DNA from: Terriglobia bacterium
Lineage (GTDB): Bacteria > Acidobacteriota > Terriglobia > Acidiferrales > UBA7541
DNA length: 64,000 nucleotides
Reading direction: 5' to 3'
Assembly (NCBI GenBank): GCA_020073375.1
Contig: JAIQFG010000001.1
Span: 166,046 to 230,045, forward strand
Positions within the stretch are counted from its first letter, which is position 1; each line of letters begins with the position of its first letter. Under the pieces are notes generated by a model. The model did not search any database. It had not been told where the DNA came from and worked only from the letters and a program-made list of their open reading frames with translations. Made by a program: the position numbers and the translations under genes. Shown here piece after piece: positions 25,875-38,482 of the stretch.

Positions 25875-26350
25875 CCTACGTGAACCAAGCGCGCGGGAGC
25901 GCGCCTGCCGCCTGATGTTCCATTCCGGCACTTCCAATTCACGACTCTTGCATTCTCAATCCTCCCTGAATCGGGAATCTTGCGGCTCCCTGCAGCACTT
26001 CGGCCTATGAATCCTGGCGCAAACTTTAACCCTCAATGACGTTCAGGGATCAAGCCGCCTCCCGGCGGTAAAGATAATGGAAAACTATCCGATGAGCTGT
26101 TTAGGGGGACCGCTGACGCAGCTAGTCGTTGGATCTGCGCCGGAGGATGCGTGCGCCTTGACTCGCAGTCCGAACACCCCAATCGGATTGGGACGTAGCG
26201 CTCGCCCAATAAGACGGGCCGATTTGGTGGTTCGTCGAACCATCGTAGTGGTGTTCGATTCCTTATCAGAGGAACCCGGAATTGGCAGGGCCGCTCGCGG
26301 AATGGCACGAGGATAGTGGACATTTCTTAAAATAATCATAGGGGAATAAT
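25875..26350. other. Gene-free interval upstream of the chemoreceptor
   Basis: About 475 nt with no supportable gene, RNA or repeat. The last 20 nt hold AGGGGA, the ribosome-binding site of the chemoreceptor gene. No convincing promoter was found; a TGGCACG string at 26301 does not complete a sigma-54 site. Confidence 0.5.
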
Positions 26351-27985
26351 ATGAAATGGTTCATGAACAGGAATATTTCCACAAAGCTGATTTTAGCATT
26401 CTCATTCGTGCTGGTTCTGGCCGCGATCATCGGGGTTTCCGCCGTCCGGGAGCTAAGCGAAGTTCAGTCCATTGCCGCCGATCTGGGCGGCAATGAACTG
26501 CAGGGCACACAAGCGATCGATCGATTGGCACTGGCGACTTCCTCGTACCGGAGATGGGAGATGCGGATGCTGATATCCGCGGCCGACCCGCAAGGCCGCG
26601 CACTGGCGGAACGAGGCATGCAAACTGAAATCGAAAATTTCAAAAAACTTGAGGCCTCCTACGAACCCCTCATTGACGATCCCCAGGAGACACGCTTGTA
26701 CGACGCTTACCGGACAAGCCTGGACCAGTACCTAGCCAGCAGTCGGAAATATCAGGATCTGATTCACGCAAACAAAATCGCCGAGGCATCCCAGCTTCTT
26801 GCAGGGGAATCCTACTCCCAGTTCAATGAAGCCTCCACAGCCATTGAGGCTGACGCCAACTTCCAGACCAAAATGTGCAGCGAAGCGGTGGCGCTCAGCC
26901 GGCGGGTCTACTCGGATAGCCGGTCGTTCATCGTCGGCCTACTGGCCGTGAATGTGTCGCTTGGCCTGCTCTTCGCCTGGTGGATCGCAAGGTTGATTTC
27001 CCGGCCGATTCATGCGGTGGGCGAGGTGGCTGGGCGCATCGCCGGCGGCGATCTGATGGGCGGTGAACTGGCGATTGAAAGCTCGGACGAGGTGGGCCGC
27101 CTGGCCGAAGCCATGAATACCATGCAGCAAAACCTGAAACGAATTATCGTGGCCGTTTCCGACAACGCTCAACAGATCGCCAATGCCAGCGAGGAGTTTT
27201 CGGCCGTCAGCCAGCAAATCAGCTCCAATTCGGAGGAAACCACGGCCCAGGCCAACGTGGTTTCCAGCGCCACCGATTCCGTCAACCGTAACCTGCAAAC
27301 CGTGGCCACCGGTGCCGAGCAAATGAGCGCCACAATTCAGGACATCGCCAAGCACGCCACCGAATCCGCGCGCGTGGCCGGCGAGGCGGTCAAGACGGCG
27401 GAAACCACGAACGCGACCATCTCCAAGCTCGGCATTTCCAGCGCCGAAATCGGCCAGGTCATCAAGGTCATCACCTCCATCGCCCAGCAGACCAACCTGC
27501 TGGCGCTGAACGCAACCATCGAAGCGGCCCGCGCCGGCGAAGCCGGCAAGGGTTTTGCCGTTGTCGCCAATGAAGTAAAAGAACTGGCCAAACAAACGGC
27601 CAAGGCCACTCAGGATATCGGCCAGAGAATCGCCGCGATCCAAACCGACACCAGGGGAGCGGTCGACGCCATCGCCGCCATCAGCGCGGTCATCAACCAC
27701 ATCAACGATATTTCCGCCACCATCGCCACCGCCGTCGAGGAACAAAGCGCGACCACCAACGAGATGACCAGAAACGTCACCGAGGCCGCCAGGGGGTCCA
27801 GCGAAATTTCCAATAACATTTCGGGAATGGCGCAGGCGGCGCAAGGCACTTCTTCCAGCGCGAACGAATCCATGAAGGCCGCGCAGGCTCTGGCGCAGAT
27901 GTCCACGAAACTCAGCCGACTGGTGGAGCAATTCAAGGTTGCAGCGGGCGGCAACGAGCACGTGGCGCGCCACGTGGTTCACTGA
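26351..27985 (+). CDS. Methyl-accepting chemotaxis protein
   Basis: This gene encodes 544 aa. TM1 (about residues 12-32) is followed by a periplasmic region of about 165 residues resembling a four-helix bundle sensor. TM2 (about 195-215), a HAMP segment beginning [20 protein letters not shown] and a long coiled-coil signalling domain follow. The conserved hairpin tip reads [20 protein letters not shown] with [15 protein letters not shown] after it, so it should couple to CheA/CheW. No C-terminal CheR-binding pentapeptide is present (it ends [11 protein letters not shown]). No other che gene is in the window, so this is an orphan receptor. The ligand is unknown. Confidence 0.93.
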   Translation: MKWFMNRNISTKLILAFSFVLVLAAIIGVSAVRELSEVQSIAADLGGNELQGTQAIDRLALATSSYRRWEMRMLISAADPQGRALAERGMQTEIENFKKLEASYEPLIDDPQETRLYDAYRTSLDQYLASSRKYQDLIHANKIAEASQLLAGESYSQFNEASTAIEADANFQTKMCSEAVALSRRVYSDSRSFIVGLLAVNVSLGLLFAWWIARLISRPIHAVGEVAGRIAGGDLMGGELAIESSDEVGRLAEAMNTMQQNLKRIIVAVSDNAQQIANASEEFSAVSQQISSNSEETTAQANVVSSATDSVNRNLQTVATGAEQMSATIQDIAKHATESARVAGEAVKTAETTNATISKLGISSAEIGQVIKVITSIAQQTNLLALNATIEAARAGEAGKGFAVVANEVKELAKQTAKATQDIGQRIAAIQTDTRGAVDAIAAISAVINHINDISATIATAVEEQSATTNEMTRNVTEAARGSSEISNNISGMAQAAQGTSSSANESMKAAQALAQMSTKLSRLVEQFKVAAGGNEHVARHVVH

Positions 27986-28039
27986 GGCCGCGCTTTCGAT
28001 TAAAACAACAACGCGCAAATATTTTCCGCCCGGCGCCGC

Positions 28040-28507
28040 CTACTCACCATCCATGTTCACCGCGTAGTACGCAACCGTTTTCGTGGGAACTTCCTTGAAC
28101 CAGTGCGGCGTTTTCGCGGGAATGGTGATGACGTCGCCCTTGGTCAGATGATAGGTCACTCCGCCTTCCAGGGAGGGGGCGCGCATCTGGTCGGGGGCGG
28201 TTCGCCTCGCGTTCACCATTGTTCCTCCAACCACCATGGTCGCCTCGCCCTCAACCAGAATGAAAACGTGGTTGGTCCGGTCGTGATATTCCACCTCGCC
28301 CGCTTCGCGGCGCATTGCCAGCACGATCAATCCCGGATCGGATACGATCGGCCCGCCTTTCGCCGCCGCGTCGGCCATCACGGTGGAGACTTTTTCGTGG
28401 CCGATGTAATGCACCGCCGCCGGAACGCCGCCGCCCAGGGAATTCGAGGCCCCCATCAACAGCGCAGCCGCGGGCAATATCCACGCCAGCTTCAGCAAAA
28501 GCTTCAT
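28040..28507 (-). CDS. Exported cupin-domain protein
   Basis: This gene encodes 155 aa from ATG 28507, with AGGAGA 7 nt upstream; the open frame extends to 28861, but the upstream part carries a dispersed repeat and no signal peptide. A signal peptide (MKLLLKLAWILPAAALLMGA) precedes a single cupin barrel with YHDRTNHVFILVEGEATMVV and the second motif KGDVITIPAKTPHWFKEV. It should be periplasmic and may bind a metal through the His residues of these motifs. Its substrate and role are unknown. Confidence 0.8.
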   Translation of the reverse strand: MKLLLKLAWILPAAALLMGASNSLGGGVPAAVHYIGHEKVSTVMADAAAKGGPIVSDPGLIVLAMRREAGEVEYHDRTNHVFILVEGEATMVVGGTMVNARRTAPDQMRAPSLEGGVTYHLTKGDVITIPAKTPHWFKEVPTKTVAYYAVNMDGE

Positions 28508-28635
28508 TGTTTTTTCTCCTGTGTCCGGCCGGATTTCAGCGCCGCGGAATATGCGCGCATCGTGATTCCGCACCGCACGGCAACATACAACCGTCCGCAA
28601 AGGATTGCAACGCCGCGATGGCGTTTTCGCCCTTC

Positions 28636-28662
28636 GTGGCGCCGGCGTCCCGCCGGCGTTTT
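28636..28662. repeat. GC-rich palindromic REP-like element, copy A
   Basis: A 27-nt GC-rich palindrome built on GCCGGCG arms in the interval 28508-28864. The reverse complement is identical over all 27 nt to the element at 62079-62105. The rest of this interval of about 350 nt shows no gene. Confidence 0.8.
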
Positions 28663-28864
28663 GGGCAGCGAGAATGCGGAGTATCGAACCAACCATGGAG
28701 GAAATTAGGCCGTGCGTGGAATTTGCCGCAAAAATGAGCAAGATCGGAACGGACCAGGTATGAGCGGTCCAAGGACAAAAGCAATTGCATGAAATCAGCA
28801 ATAATTTCGAGAGCGAGGACCCGCGCAATACCCCGCGAAAGCAAACACTACAAACGGCCAATCG

Positions 28865-29725
28865 TTAATTCGCACGAAAGCTGACTTCCACGCGCAAATC
28901 TATCGGCGTCGGCTCGCCGTCTAAAATGGTCGGCTCGTACTTTCTCCTGGCGACCGCTTCCAGCGCCGCGGGGATCAGCAGCGGCTGCCCGCTCAGCGCC
29001 CGCTCTTCTTTCACGTTGCCGTTTTCATCGATGATCGCGTCGATCACCACCACTCCGGAAATTCGCGATTGGACCGCAAGCACGGGATAAACCGGGTCGG
29101 GTCCGTAGAGCAATTTTGGCTGTTTTACTTCTCCTCCCACGCGAATGGGCTTCTTGGGCCCCTCCGCAATCGGCATCGCCGGCTGCGCAACTCCCTTTAA
29201 TGTGCCGCCGAGAACTCCTCCCAAAACGCCTCCTACTGTTCCACCCGGAATCCCGCCCGGAACTCCTCCGGGCACTCCGGCATCGTCAAAGCCGTTTCCC
29301 TCGTTCGTCGTCTTTGCGATGGTCCGTGGGATAAAACTGGGGGCCGTCAGTTTGCCCGGCACAAATGTGTGGACCAGAGCAGTATGGGCCGGATGCGACA
29401 TCGCCGGCGAACTCATGGGCGGTGGAGGAGGCGCAGCGGGAGTCATAGGTGTGGCCAGAAAAGTCAGATTAAGCCGCTGAATGTCGAGGCCGCTGGTGAA
29501 ATACAGGGGAAGAACGAGCAACACTCCCACAACAGCAATGTGGACCACGAAGGACGCGATCCAGTCCATTGGGCTACGCCGCTGGTGTACCGAGGTATGC
29601 TCCAGGATTGCTTCGGTCAGAACCTCCTGGATGGGTCCGCCTTTGGGCGGAGGCAGTATGATATGCGCCCTCTCCTGTTCCACAGGTCGAAACCCTCCCA
29701 GCAACATAACCTGCTGATTCAACAT
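28865..29725 (-). CDS. TonB-like energy transducer
   Basis: This gene encodes 286 aa from ATG 29725 (GAGGTGG upstream). A cytoplasmic segment of about 52 residues precedes one transmembrane helix (WIASFVVHIAVVGVLLVLPL). A Pro-rich periplasmic linker follows, and a Gly-rich tract of PGG/LGG repeats at about residues 150-180. The C-terminal 90 residues form a TonB fold: PDPVYPVLAVQSRISGVVVI, then GNVKEERALSGQPLL and RKYEPTILDGEPTPID. It would energise outer-membrane receptors such as the two in this window. No exbB/exbD genes are adjacent. A perfect CRP-type palindrome lies about 160 nt upstream. Confidence 0.85.
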   Translation of the reverse strand: MLNQQVMLLGGFRPVEQERAHIILPPPKGGPIQEVLTEAILEHTSVHQRRSPMDWIASFVVHIAVVGVLLVLPLYFTSGLDIQRLNLTFLATPMTPAAPPPPPMSSPAMSHPAHTALVHTFVPGKLTAPSFIPRTIAKTTNEGNGFDDAGVPGGVPGGIPGGTVGGVLGGVLGGTLKGVAQPAMPIAEGPKKPIRVGGEVKQPKLLYGPDPVYPVLAVQSRISGVVVIDAIIDENGNVKEERALSGQPLLIPAALEAVARRKYEPTILDGEPTPIDLRVEVSFRAN

Positions 29726-29882
29726 GATACCACCTCTGCTTGCGACTTGAACTTTCCAAGTACGTACGGGAGTGTCCGGCAGGAAATCCGAACCTTCCGG
29801 TGAGTTTGCTCGCCTGCTTCCCCACGAGTTTCATGATACTTGGCGATTGCTGGATTCAGCGATGACGGGAATCACTGCCGGA

Positions 29883-29898
29883 TGTGAGACATATCACA
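29883..29898. promoter_or_regulatory. CRP-type palindrome (TGTGA-N6-TCACA), site 1
   Basis: TGTGAGACATATCACA is a perfect match to the CRP half-sites with 6-nt spacing. It lies between the TonB-like gene (minus, start 29725) and mscS (plus, start 30053), about 135-155 nt from either start. The remaining gene-free stretch 29726-30052 holds only this site and the mscS promoter. Confidence 0.6.
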
Positions 29899-30011
29899 AT
29901 CGGTTCCAGCGGCGGTTCCAGGATGGAACAGTTGCAAGAAGGAGCTGAAAAATCTCCGACCTTTTTTCATGCAAGTGTCCTGTCCTACCTCGCCCCGATC
30001 AACTCTGTAAT

Positions 30012-30038
30012 TTGAGGGCCGCCCCTGAATGCTATAAT
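30012..30038 (+). promoter_or_regulatory. Promoter of mscS-like gene, very short leader
   Basis: A perfect TATAAT (30033-30038) ends only 14 nt before ATG 30053. TTGAGG (30012-30017, 4/6) lies 15 nt upstream as a weak -35. Transcription would start about 30045, leaving under 10 nt of leader and no room for a ribosome-binding site. Confidence 0.55.
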
Positions 30039-30052
30039 TGCGCGCGCATACC

Positions 30053-30931
30053 ATGAATCCAAACGTCTTCAAATGGACGGACATTGCAGTGGTGCACGCG
30101 ATTCGACTGGGCGCCATCCTGCTGATCGCCCTGCTCCTGAACCGGCTGCTGCGCGTATTGACGCGGCGTTTGCTGCCAGTAGCCGGCGGCGAGGGCCTGG
30201 GAAGAATCGCGCGCATGCGCGAGCAGCACGTGAGAACGCTGGCGGGGCTGCTGTATAGCGCAGGGACGGCCGTCATCCTGATCGGGGCCGTGCTCACGGC
30301 GCTGCCGGAATTCGGATTCACGGTCACTCCGATTGCCGCAGCCGCCGGACTGGCCAGCCTCGCGGTGGGATTTGGCGCCCAGCACATGGTCCGCGATTTC
30401 ATCAACGGTTTTTTTATCATCGTCGAGGATCAATACATCGTGGGAGAATCCGTGCGCGTGGGAACCGTGGTCGGACGCGTCGAGCATCTCACGCTCCGCC
30501 GCACGGTGATTCGCGACATTCAGGGCGCGGTCGTCACCATTCCCAACGGCGAAATCGCGCAGGTCGCAAATCTCAGCCGCGACTGGGGCCAGGTGTTCGT
30601 GGACGTGGCCGTGGCTTCCCAGGGCTCACCCGACCAGGCTCTGGCCGCGCTGGAGCGCGTTTCCGCCGAGTTGCGCAATGATGCCGCCTGGTCGCCGGTG
30701 CTGGTCGACGGGCCGCGCGTTCTCGGGATTGAAACTTTTTCACCGGCCGGCGCAACTCTCCGCTTGCAGCTTCGCACCGTTCCCGGGCGCCAGGACGACG
30801 CCGCGCGCGAACTCCGCCGCAGGATTCAAAATCGTTTCGAGCAGGATCGGATCGCCTGGGGCGGCGTGCAGCGGGTGGAAATTGTGGGAAGCGAAAAACT
30901 TCAGGGTCTTTCCGCGGGTTCGGGTTCCTGA
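30053..30931 (+). CDS. MscS-family mechanosensitive channel
   Basis: This gene encodes 292 aa from ATG 30053. Three N-terminal helices lead into the pore-lining TM3 region, with the Gly/Ala pattern AAAGLASLAVGFGAQHMVRD followed by FINGFFIIVEDQYIVGE, the signature of the MscS beta domain. The C-terminal alpha/beta cytosolic vestibule is complete (DVAVASQGSPDQALAALE... to GGVQRVEIVG). It releases small solutes on hypo-osmotic shock. The start is preceded by a -10 box and no ribosome-binding site, so the transcript is probably leaderless or nearly so. It converges on the GGDEF regulator gene. Confidence 0.92.
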   Translation: MNPNVFKWTDIAVVHAIRLGAILLIALLLNRLLRVLTRRLLPVAGGEGLGRIARMREQHVRTLAGLLYSAGTAVILIGAVLTALPEFGFTVTPIAAAAGLASLAVGFGAQHMVRDFINGFFIIVEDQYIVGESVRVGTVVGRVEHLTLRRTVIRDIQGAVVTIPNGEIAQVANLSRDWGQVFVDVAVASQGSPDQALAALERVSAELRNDAAWSPVLVDGPRVLGIETFSPAGATLRLQLRTVPGRQDDAARELRRRIQNRFEQDRIAWGGVQRVEIVGSEKLQGLSAGSGS

Positions 30932-31007
30932 ATCAGTTCCTTAGTTTGCCGATGGCCATCCCTGGCCGGAGAGTATCCAGTGCGGAAACGGGAGGGCGTT
31001 AGCATTT

Positions 31008-31978
31008 CTAACGGTCCTTCGGACCGTGCGAGGAAAGTTCCAGGGACGCGCGCATCGCCTCCTCCAATTCGGCCGTCCCGGCGATGACCACGCGATTTCT
31101 TCCCTCCTCCTTGGCGCGATAGAGCGCCGAATCCGCCAGGTGCAGAATCTGCCCGGCGTTGTAGTCGGGCCAATCTCCGGTGGCCACCCCGCCAATGCTT
31201 AATGTAATTTTGAGAGGCCCGGCGTCGGTCTCGACCGGACGCCGCAGGAGCGCATCGCGGAGCCGTTCGGCGTTTTCCGCAGCTTTCGAACGGCTGCACC
31301 CAGAAAGCAGAATCAGAAATTCTTCGCCGCCGTAACGTCCGATGGCGTCATAGGTCCGGATGTCCGCCTGCATTCTCCCGGTCGCTTCGCACAGCACGCG
31401 GTCTCCGGCCAGGTGCCCGTAGGTGTCGTTGACGGACTTGAAGTGATCGAGGTCCGCGATCAGGACGCCGAGCGAAGCGCCTTCGCGCGCGGAGCGGTTG
31501 ACTTCGCGCTCCAGCATTTCCATGATTGCACCTCGGTTCCAGACTCCGGTCAGTGCGTCATGCGTGGCCTTGAAGCGCATGGCCTCGCGGGCCTGCACCA
31601 GGCTGTCCTCCAGATCGAGCAGCCTCAAGCCCACGCGAATCCTGGCGCGCAATTCGGCCGGATGAAACGGCTTGGTCAGATAGTCGTCGGCCCCCGATTC
31701 CAGCCCCTCCACGACGCTTTCCTTGGCGTCCTTGGCAGTGAGCAAGAGGATGTAGGTGTAGGGCGCGGGGCGCACTTTGCGCATTTCGCGGCACACATCG
31801 ACGCCGTTTTGCCCGGGCATCATCCAATCCAGCAGCGCCATGCGCGGCGCGTCCGGCGATTTCAGGTGCTCCCATGCGGCGTTGCCGTCCTCGGCGGTGA
31901 TCACCTCATAGCCCCACTTGACCAGGAATCCCCGAAGCATATGCCGGGAAACGGGTTCGTCATCGGCGATCAATATCT

Positions 31979-31982
<4 letters not shown>
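31008..31982 (-). CDS. Response regulator with GGDEF output (diguanylate cyclase)
   Basis: This gene encodes 324 aa from ATG 31982, which overlaps the stop of the kinase gene (ATGA). The receiver domain covers residues 1-120, with acidic pair DD7-8, phospho-acceptor Asp52 (LLDWMMPG) and Lys104 (LTKPF). The GGDEF domain covers about residues 140-310, with the active loop GGEEF at 218-222 and an inhibitory I-site RTYD at 209-212, five residues before it. Both are intact, so it should make c-di-GMP when phosphorylated and be product-inhibited. It is translationally coupled to the hybrid kinase, its probable phosphate donor through the kinase's HPt domain. Confidence 0.95.
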
Positions 31983-35164
<3,182 letters not shown>

Positions 35165-35165
35165 G

Positions 35166-35921
35166 TCAGTTTTTCGCGCCTCCGGTGCTGTCCATCACCG
35201 CGACAGCCAGGGACAATAATTTCGAGCTGACTTTCAAATGCGCGCGGCTGGTCGCTCCAACGTCAATGGCCATTCGCACGCGCGAATCCTGGATCACAAA
35301 CTGAATCATTCCCCCGGATTCGACAAAGTGTTCCATGTCAGCGACCGTCAAGACACTGGCTCCGTGGAGTTCCCCCAGCATCGCCGGAAGCCGCCTCTTT
35401 TCCGACGCGGCAATGAACAGGATTTGGCAGGCTCGCAGATCTGCGGGAGCTGAAACTTTCTTCACTTCCAGTTCGCGCCCGTGGACGGACTTGCCGGATG
35501 CCAGCTGTTTCAAATCCTCGCCCACCGCCGTATCTCCCACCACGCCGAGCACCCACGGCGCTTGCGAATCCCTGGCCGGATCGTCAGGCCAGTCCACAAA
35601 CTTCAAGAAATTGAACAGGTATGCCGCCTTGACCTCGGAATCCGTGGGTTCCTGCTGTGCGCCCAGCGCCCGCGGCGCCAGAGTGCAATTCGCGACCAGG
35701 ACAAGCGCCGTGCAGGCCAGCGCCCCGCCGAGCCGGATGGAGCGATGCAAGCCGACGGCGCGATCCACTTTGCGGATGCACGCCAGTCGCAAACCCCATC
35801 GCCTAAATTTCCATAAATTCCGCACATCACCACCAATTGTCCCTCCGGCTCCAAATTCCGCGGGAGATCGCGCCGGTCCGCCGGCGGACATGGTCTTCTT
35901 CGCGAAGCATTTCTCCGGCAT
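35166..35921 (-). CDS. YfiR-family (DUF4154) periplasmic protein
   Basis: The open frame is 251 codons from ATG 35921, but the signal-peptide-like segment ([25 protein letters not shown]) only begins near residue 62. The true start may be GTG 35825, where GGTGGTG lies just upstream. The mature domain begins with the family hallmark [15 protein letters not shown] and runs to the stop, matching DUF4154/YfiR. In Pseudomonas YfiR is a periplasmic inhibitor of the diguanylate cyclase YfiN. Here it sits between a TonB receptor (4-nt gap) and a CHASE8-sensor kinase (1-nt gap), so it probably relays envelope or transport status to the kinase. Confidence 0.85.
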   Translation of the reverse strand: MPEKCFAKKTMSAGGPARSPAEFGAGGTIGGDVRNLWKFRRWGLRLACIRKVDRAVGLHRSIRLGGALACTALVLVANCTLAPRALGAQQEPTDSEVKAAYLFNFLKFVDWPDDPARDSQAPWVLGVVGDTAVGEDLKQLASGKSVHGRELEVKKVSAPADLRACQILFIAASEKRRLPAMLGELHGASVLTVADMEHFVESGGMIQFVIQDSRVRMAIDVGATSRAHLKVSSKLLSLAVAVMDSTGGAKN

Positions 35922-35925
35922 GGCT

Positions 35926-37956
35926 CTAGAATCTCCAGCTCACCTGCGCGTAAACGCTCCGCTTCACCTGATTGGCAAGGATCGTGTTGGTGAAATCCTG
36001 AAATTCAAAGTGGTGGTCGCGAAGCAGATTTTGCCCCACCACGCTGATCGTTCCGCGTTCCGACCATCTCCAGGACAGCTGTGTGTCCACACGGGTGTAA
36101 CCGGGAACGTTCTCTTTCTTGAGCGGGCCGTTGAAATATGCACTGGTATCCCAGTCCCACCCGTATGGGAGATTGACGCGGGAACGGATTTGCGCGGAAT
36201 GGCGAGGGCTGCTCCCTTCATTGGTCAAAATCGAAGTGCCGTCCTGGCTCGCCGGGTCCAGCCGCATGTGAATCAGTTCCAGCGCATAGCCCGGGCTGAG
36301 GCTCCACCACGGCAGCACTTTCCAGTTGGTGGAAATTTCCAGCCCATGCGCTTCGCCCTTCATTTCGTTCTGAAAGGTTTGGGGAATGACCAGATGCAGG
36401 GGAGCGGGTGTGGATTCGAGAAATGGCGCGCCCGGTTCGATCGTTTGCTGATTTCTGTAGACGTTGTAATACACGGCTAGATCCATCGAAACCTTATTCG
36501 CGACGGTCGTGCGATAGCCCGCCTCATACGCGTACAAGTTTTCGTTCCGGTAATTCGGGTTCCCGACAATTCTTACTACGGTAGGAATTCCTCCCGTCCC
36601 CAAAAAGGCCGTGGTATTGATCCGGCTGCCAATATCCGTTTCATTTGGAGTGCGTATGGCGCTGGAAAATGCGGCCCAAAACGTATCCCGGTTGCCGGCC
36701 TGCCAGGCCAAACGCGCGCTGGGCATGGCCGCCCATCCGGTGTAATAGTTCCGTTCCACTTTCGTGCCTACAGTCAAGTACAGCCGTTCCGGAACCAGGG
36801 CTAGCTCGTCCTGCACAAATGTGCTGAAAAGCGGATCGACGGCGGACCCAGGATTAAGAGCGTAGGCGAGATTTCCGTTCGAGTGAGAGATGGAATACCG
36901 ATAGCCCAGTCCCCAAATGACGTTGTGGCGGTCTCCCAACCGGAAATGGTGCTGGAGATCAACCGCCAGCGTCTTTCGACTTTCCGCAAGAACATCGTCC
37001 CGGCGATACGCGTCGTAGAATACGTTCAGAGTGATGTCCGACTGCGAAGAGAAAAAGTGATTCCAGGACGATCGCAAGTAGCCGCCCGATACATTTACCA
37101 GGGGATTGTTGTATTGGGAATTGGGAGGGGAAATGGAAACCAGAAGCACCGCCGGGTTGTGCTCCCGGCCCGTGTACATATTCCCCTGCACCGACAGCGT
37201 GTCCCGGCTGGAGAGTGCGGTGTCGGCTCGGAAACCGCCCTGGAGCAATTGCCAGCCGTCTCCCCCTTCCTGGCCCGCTCCATTGGGCAGGTGATTCTGG
37301 TTCATGTATTTGGAATAAATCCGGTAGCTGACTTTGCTCTTGTCCAGCATTCCGCCGTACTGGATCGTTCCAAATCCCTGATCCAAATTGCCGCCGCCTG
37401 AGGTCACTAGCCCGCCCTGCGTATCCGCCGAATTCCTGGTGATGATGTTGATGACCCCGTCCACGGCGTTGGCGCCCCATACCGATCCGCCCGGCCCTCG
37501 AATCACCTCGATTCTCTCGATGTCCTCCAGCGGTGTATCCATCGTGTCCCAAAACACGCCGCCGAACGACGGCGTGTACACCGCTCTTCCATCCAGCATC
37601 ACCAGCAATTTGTTGCTGAACCGGTTATTGAACCCGCGCACGCCGATCGCCCAGGTGTTCGACGTGATTTGCGCCACGTCCACGCCCGGCACCATGCGCA
37701 GTAAATCCGGAATGTTCAGCGCCCCGGAATTGCGTATGTCTTCGCGCTCGATCACGAAAACGGCGGAAGCCGTTCGCGAAAGTTTCTGTTCGATCTTGGA
37801 AACCGAAATCACCTCGATGTTCATCAGGTCTTCGATATTCATCGCGGTCAGATCCATCTTTTTGCCGGCTCCCGGCGCCGACTGCTGCGCCGCGACGGAT
37901 ATGCACCCGGCCGCTAGCGCCAATACATAACCGGCAATTCGCGCATGGCTCATCAT
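35926..37956 (-). CDS. TonB-dependent outer-membrane receptor
   Basis: This gene encodes about 676 aa. I start at ATG 37956 (the next codon is also ATG), which begins a normal signal peptide (MMSHARIAGYVLALAAGCIS); the frame reaches 38100 from a TTG with an unlikely leader. After cleavage comes a short region with MNIEDLMNIEVISVSKIEQ, then the plug domain (SAVFVIEREDIRNSGALNI to NAVDGVINIITRNS), then a 22-strand-type barrel ending in an aromatic (YAQVSWRF). The substrate is unknown. The gene order receptor, YfiR, CHASE8 kinase, GGDEF regulator, with gaps of 4 nt, 1 nt and an overlap, indicates one operon. Confidence 0.9.
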   Translation of the reverse strand: MMSHARIAGYVLALAAGCISVAAQQSAPGAGKKMDLTAMNIEDLMNIEVISVSKIEQKLSRTASAVFVIEREDIRNSGALNIPDLLRMVPGVDVAQITSNTWAIGVRGFNNRFSNKLLVMLDGRAVYTPSFGGVFWDTMDTPLEDIERIEVIRGPGGSVWGANAVDGVINIITRNSADTQGGLVTSGGGNLDQGFGTIQYGGMLDKSKVSYRIYSKYMNQNHLPNGAGQEGGDGWQLLQGGFRADTALSSRDTLSVQGNMYTGREHNPAVLLVSISPPNSQYNNPLVNVSGGYLRSSWNHFFSSQSDITLNVFYDAYRRDDVLAESRKTLAVDLQHHFRLGDRHNVIWGLGYRYSISHSNGNLAYALNPGSAVDPLFSTFVQDELALVPERLYLTVGTKVERNYYTGWAAMPSARLAWQAGNRDTFWAAFSSAIRTPNETDIGSRINTTAFLGTGGIPTVVRIVGNPNYRNENLYAYEAGYRTTVANKVSMDLAVYYNVYRNQQTIEPGAPFLESTPAPLHLVIPQTFQNEMKGEAHGLEISTNWKVLPWWSLSPGYALELIHMRLDPASQDGTSILTNEGSSPRHSAQIRSRVNLPYGWDWDTSAYFNGPLKKENVPGYTRVDTQLSWRWSERGTISVVGQNLLRDHHFEFQDFTNTILANQVKRSVYAQVSWRF

Positions 37957-38482
37957 GGCTTGAACAAAGACTTTCCCGCGAGATTCCCGCGCACGGGCGT
38001 CGCGAAATAGCGCAATCGCATTCCTTTTCTGCGATTTCGCCAACAACAAGGCAAGGATATGCCGCGTTCCCCACCCATTCACTTGCACCGCAATCGCCAA
38101 ACAAAAACTAGTGCGTGGGCGCTAACAATTTTGTTTTGAATTAATTGCGAGATTAGAAAGGGTTAATGACAACGATCAACCAATCATAAGTTCCATTTCG
38201 GATCTCTCCGCACCGCTTTGACTCATTTCCCACGATGCCGTTTCGCTTCCGTTCACCGGGGGCCAACTGCACCTTTTCGGTGCTCTTCCACTCGACGATT
38301 CAGTTTACGGTTTGCATCAGACTTCGTCCGGCGTGCACTTGGTTCGGAAGCAGAACCGCGCAACGGCGCTCGAATATTGTGTTCAAAAAGTGAACCTGCG
38401 CAATGACATTCACTGACCCGTCATTTCCTTGTAATAGGGACTCGTTACGGTGAAAAAAAGCGCGCACCAAAAGGAGCAATGG
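37957..38482. other. Divergent intergenic region between the TonB receptor operon and the PHP locus
   Basis: About 525 nt, AT-rich between 38100 and 38200. It must hold the promoters for the minus-strand receptor operon and the plus-strand PHP gene, but I find no hexamer pair good enough to call. An AAGGAG ribosome-binding site for the PHP gene is at 38471-38476. No gene or repeat is seen. Confidence 0.4.

Noticed and set aside
26290..26340. Possible sigma-54 promoter (TGGCACG at 26301) before the chemoreceptor
   Set aside because: The -12 GC element is missing at the required spacing.
31011..31027. Perfect 7-bp hairpin at the end of the GGDEF regulator gene
   Set aside because: It lies inside the last codons and no T-run follows on either strand, so it is not called a terminator.
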